DNA of 64,000 bases, from positions 164,978,098 through 165,042,097 of the forward strand of contig JBOZIK010000001.1 of NCBI GenBank assembly GCA_051453625.1. Reading direction: 5' to 3'. The stretch comes from Welwitschia mirabilis. Its lineage: Eukaryota; Gnetophyta; Gnetopsida; Welwitschiales. Positions 61,430 through 64,000 of the stretch are shown here, piece by piece. The translations under genes and the position numbers were made by a program. The first letter of the stretch is position 1. Each line of letters opens with the position of its first letter. The notes under the pieces were generated by a model. The model was not told the origin of the DNA, made no database searches, and worked only from the letters and a program-made list of their open reading frames with translations.

Positions 61430-61590
61430 GGAGCGAGCAAGCGAAGTGAGTGAGTGTAGTGAACAAGCAATGAGTCATGCTGTTACTTGTGACTGCAGTG
61501 AACAAGCGAACGAGTTGTGCTGCTACTTGCGACTGCAATGGCCAAGCGAATGAGTTGCGCTGCTACTTGCGGCTACGGAGCAAGCAAAGC
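61430..61590 (+). repeat. 40-bp tandem repeat in the gag leader
   Basis: 'gctgctacttg' or 'gctgttacttg' starts at 61479, 61519 and 61559, exactly 40 bp apart. Flanking sequence to about 61660 is rich in GAGCGA/AAGCGA words and much less AT-rich than the rest of the window. Frames read on the - strand here are chance products of the repeat. Confidence 0.85.
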
Positions 61591-61740
61591 GAGTAGAGCA
61601 ACGCAAGTCCGAGCAAAGCTGAGCGGAGTGAGCGAGTGGAGCGAAACGAAGCGAGGGGCAAAACTTTTGGGATTCGTTCGTATTTCGTGGCATTCTTTTT
61701 GCGTCCGTACTGGTTGGATACGTTTCTTTGAGATAAAGCA

Positions 61741-62470
61741 TGATGGAGAGGTTGCAAATGACGGATATGCTTGTTGGCCAAAACTGGAACATTTGGAGTG
61801 TTCTAATGAAAATCGCTTTGGCGTAGAAGGTGTGCTTTGAAGCTCTAGAGTCTGTGAAACTGGCTTCCATGAAAGATGAAGAATGGGAAAAGGTGAAAAG
61901 AAAGGCCTTACACTACATACATCCAAGTTTGAGTAATGGGATTCTACAGTCGATTAAACAGGATATGGATCCTCATGATCTTTGGCAAACCCTCAAGAAC
62001 AGGTTTGATAAAGCATTTGGTTTGAACACATTTTGCATCTATCAGAAGGTGTTCAAGGCGAGGCAGCAACTAGAAGTGTCATTATAAGATCATCTGGATG
62101 AGATGATGGNNNNNNNNNNAAATTCCAGATTTAGTTAAGTCTTATGCCTTATTGGATTCTCTTCTTGAATTTTGGTTTGCAGTAGTGACATCTATTACTA
62201 CATTTATGAATATTACCATGATGATATTTGAGCATGTTGTGTCTATGCTTCAAGATTTTGAGGGTAGACTCAAGGAAACACAATCTTTAGAAGGTGTGTT
62301 TATAGCTGAAAATAGAGGTAGGAATAAGAAACGTGACCAAAGCAAGGGGGAAGCAAAAACAGAGGAGTTTCCCATGGTAGAAACGTCGAACGCTGGTTCT
62401 GTAAGAAAAAGGGACATACGAAGAAAGATTGTTATGCGTGGAAGGCAAAGTAGAAAGAGAGGCATGAACA
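61741..62470 (+). pseudogene. Copia gag with damaged zinc knuckle
   Basis: The gag frame starts near 61743 (MERLQ), meets a stop within 30 codons, then continues in 61830-62087 with the UBN2-type core (DPHDLWQTLKNRFDKAF). A 10-N gap lies at 62110-62119. Gag would form the virus-like particle. The zinc knuckle (62388-62450) reads RWFCKKKGHTKKDC: the first Cys of the CCHC set is Arg, a single TGC-to-CGC change. A stop follows soon after. Confidence 0.8.
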
Positions 62471-62574
62471 GGGCCATTTGAGAGAGTCTTCCTCACAGTT
62501 CAATGAAGCAAATGACAGAGTTAGTTTTCTAGTGTCAGAATCATGTAGTTTTGTGGCAGAGAGGTCTAATGAAG

Positions 62575-64000
62575 ATGTTTGGCTAGTTGAGTCAGTGCTT
62601 CCTTTCATATCTGTCCAGATCGTTCTGCTTTCTCTACTTACAATCCTATTTCTTGTGGAGTTGTTTATGTTGCCAATGGAGAACCTCTACAGGTTGTTGG
62701 AATAGGTAGTGTTGTTTTGCAACAACTAGGATTGCCCAAAGTTACTATTAACAATGTTCGACATGTTCCGAAGGTAACAAAGAAGCTGATTTCTATTACA
62801 TAGCTTGATGACCTAGGCTGGGGCTTCTCTAACAGAAGAGGAAATTGGAAAATTACCAAGGGAATCTTAATAGTGTTGCAAGTGAAGAAAGATGACAACA
62901 TGTATACCTTGGAAGCAAACACTTATGCAATGGTTGCTGCTACTACAAATGAGCAAAATGTTGGAGTTGTAATAGCTTCAGAGGATGCAGATGTCTAGCA
63001 CAAACGTTTGGGACACATAGGCAAGTCCAGCCTTAAGGTGCTTCAATCTCTTTCCTTAACCCCTATGTTTTCACGTGCCTCTATTGGTTTCTGTAAAGAG
63101 TGTATTGTAGGTAAATTCAAGAGAGTTAGTTTCTGTAGGGATTTGGATATAAGAAAGAAAAACGAATTAGAATTGGTTTATTCTGATGTGTGGGGACCTA
63201 TGAATCCTATTTCTATTGGTGGCTCCCTTTATTTTGTTACTTTTATTAACGATTGCACTAGGAAGGTTTGGGTGTACCTTCTCAAGTCCAAAGATGAAGT
63301 TTTTGGTGTTTTCAAGTCTTTTGTTGCCAGGGTTGAAACTCAAACAGGTCTTAGGGTGAAATGTTTGTTGACTGACAAGGGACGGGAGTATACCTTTAAG
63401 GCCTTTGGTGAATATTACAGCAACAAAGGAATACATCACATTTGTACTCCTCTAAGTACACCACAGGAAAACGGTGTTACTGAGAGATGCAACAAAACAT
63501 TTTCTGGGCAGAGGCGGTGGTAACAGGTGCATATCTGGTAAACAGTTCTCCTCATTCCTCTCTCAATAATGGAGTTGGAGAGATTCTTTGGATCGGTAAA
63601 AATTTTTCTTACAAGCATCTAAGAGTTTTCGGGTGTGAGGTCTACATGCACATTCAAAAGGAGAACAAGACAAAATTGCAAGATCGAGCCAAACGGTGTA
63701 TCTTTGTTGGATAGGGCGAAGATGCTCCTGGTTATAGACTGTGGGTTCCTGAGGCAAAATGAGTTGTTAGGTCTTATGATGTTAAATTCAGAGAATAGTT
63801 AATGTTCCATGGCCATCAGGATGGGAATCAGGGGACTTCTGATTCTGGCATCCCTCAAGAATCTATTAGTTTTTCAAAAGATGTTGAGACAGAGGCTGAG
63901 CAGATTCCTGAAGAAATACATGAAGAAAATGTTTTAGAAGGTGAAAATCAGCAAGTTGTAAATGATGAGACTCCCTTGGATGAAGGGGAAGAGCACTTGG
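62575..64000 (+). pseudogene. Copia protease, integrase and start of reverse-transcriptase region
   Basis: A protease piece near 62580-62720 is frameshifted at the WLV(D/E)S active site. A GAG-pre-integrase piece follows, with HKRLGHIG after a TAG where Trp is usual (63000). The 171-codon integrase piece (63008-63523) has Cys29 and Cys32 of the zinc site and a complete catalytic triad: Asp60 (YSDVWGP), Asp123 (LTDKGREY) and Glu159 (QENGVTER), with the expected 35 residues between the last two. After NKT a frameshift and a loss of about 15-20 residues lead to FWAEAVVTGAYLVNSSP (63500-63560). The frame then continues, with stops, to an acidic linker at the window end. Confidence 0.85.

Larger units (their letters stand above)
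51739..64000 (+). other. PAT intron 2, incomplete (at least 12.2 kb)
   Basis: It starts with a consensus donor after exon 2. Within it lie an L1-type LINE relic, an unrecognised - strand block, a tandem satellite and a Copia element. The stretch 51740-53170 shows only T-rich and A-rich sequence, including the purine tract at 51925-52000. No acceptor followed by PAT coding sequence was found before the window ends. It is alternatively possible that the gene is truncated here. Confidence 0.6.
59615..64000 (+). mobile_element. Copia retrotransposon, incomplete at window end
   Basis: An LTR-like start (TGTTGGAAG) at 59615 lies directly against the satellite. After motif-rich LTR sequence and a 711-N gap come a U5-like end, a primer site at 61331, then gag, zinc knuckle, protease, integrase and the start of the reverse-transcriptase region, running off the window. 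The pol sequence resembles the Tork/TNT1 lineage. Several stops are single transitions (see the pol entry). The 5 bases before the LTR are ttgat; the same 5 bases are predicted beyond the 3' LTR. Confidence 0.8.

Noticed and set aside
61347-61926. several Leu/Ser-rich - strand frames
   Set aside because: They are shadows of the 40-bp repeats and of gag in the second Copia element.
51739-64000. third PAT exon with the DHHC motif
   Set aside because: I looked for a TSGRDPG start and a Cys-rich DHHC block in all + strand frames and found none before the window end.

Overview
The window looks like nuclear DNA of a seed plant with a large, AT-rich genome full of old, decayed transposable elements. 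The introns run to tens of kilobases, the long terminal repeats (LTRs) are heavily mutated and the retroelement reading frames are broken. A gymnosperm or an early-diverging angiosperm would fit; the sequence alone does not decide. Ten runs of N interrupt it, most of them inside repeats.

Only one host gene is well supported. It is the 5' part of a plant DHHC-type protein S-acyltransferase (palmitoyltransferase, PAT) on the + strand. Exon 1 (35875-35913) encodes the family's N-terminal signature. Exon 2 (51553-51738) encodes the first two membrane segments. They are separated by a 15,639-bp intron. The exon carrying the DHHC catalytic core is not visible before position 64000, so intron 2 is at least 12.2 kb. 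A TATA-like promoter lies near 35252 and the leader holds several short upstream reading frames.

Left of the gene are three LTR-retrotransposon blocks. First is a solo or truncated LTR (3882-5265). Second is a complete but decayed Ty3/Gypsy element of Athila type on the - strand (7759-19663) with a perfect 5-bp target duplication (tgtac), a tRNA-Asp-like primer site, and traces of gag, protease, reverse transcriptase and integrase. Third is a complete but broken Copia element of Sirevirus type on the - strand (22446-29773), with target duplication ctata, a tRNA-iMet primer site, repeated polypurine tracts and LTRs carrying arrays of the palindrome GGTCGACC. That element carries a nested solo LTR (28529-28848). 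A decayed LINE (33160-34350, -) lies just upstream of the PAT promoter.

Intron 1 holds tandem duplications, a TG/AG microsatellite and a decayed hAT transposase fragment. Intron 2 holds an L1-type LINE relic (53175-54830, +), an unrecognised gene-like block on the - strand (55270-57700), a tandem satellite of about 90 bp (58225-59611), and a + strand Copia element (59615 to beyond the window). The Copia element's pol resembles the Tork/TNT1 lineage, but its left LTR segment carries the same GGTCGACC/GGGCGACC motifs as the Sirevirus LTRs.

The most noteworthy items are the hidden split PAT gene, the palindrome-array LTR family and its CpG decay, and the unrecognised - strand block.
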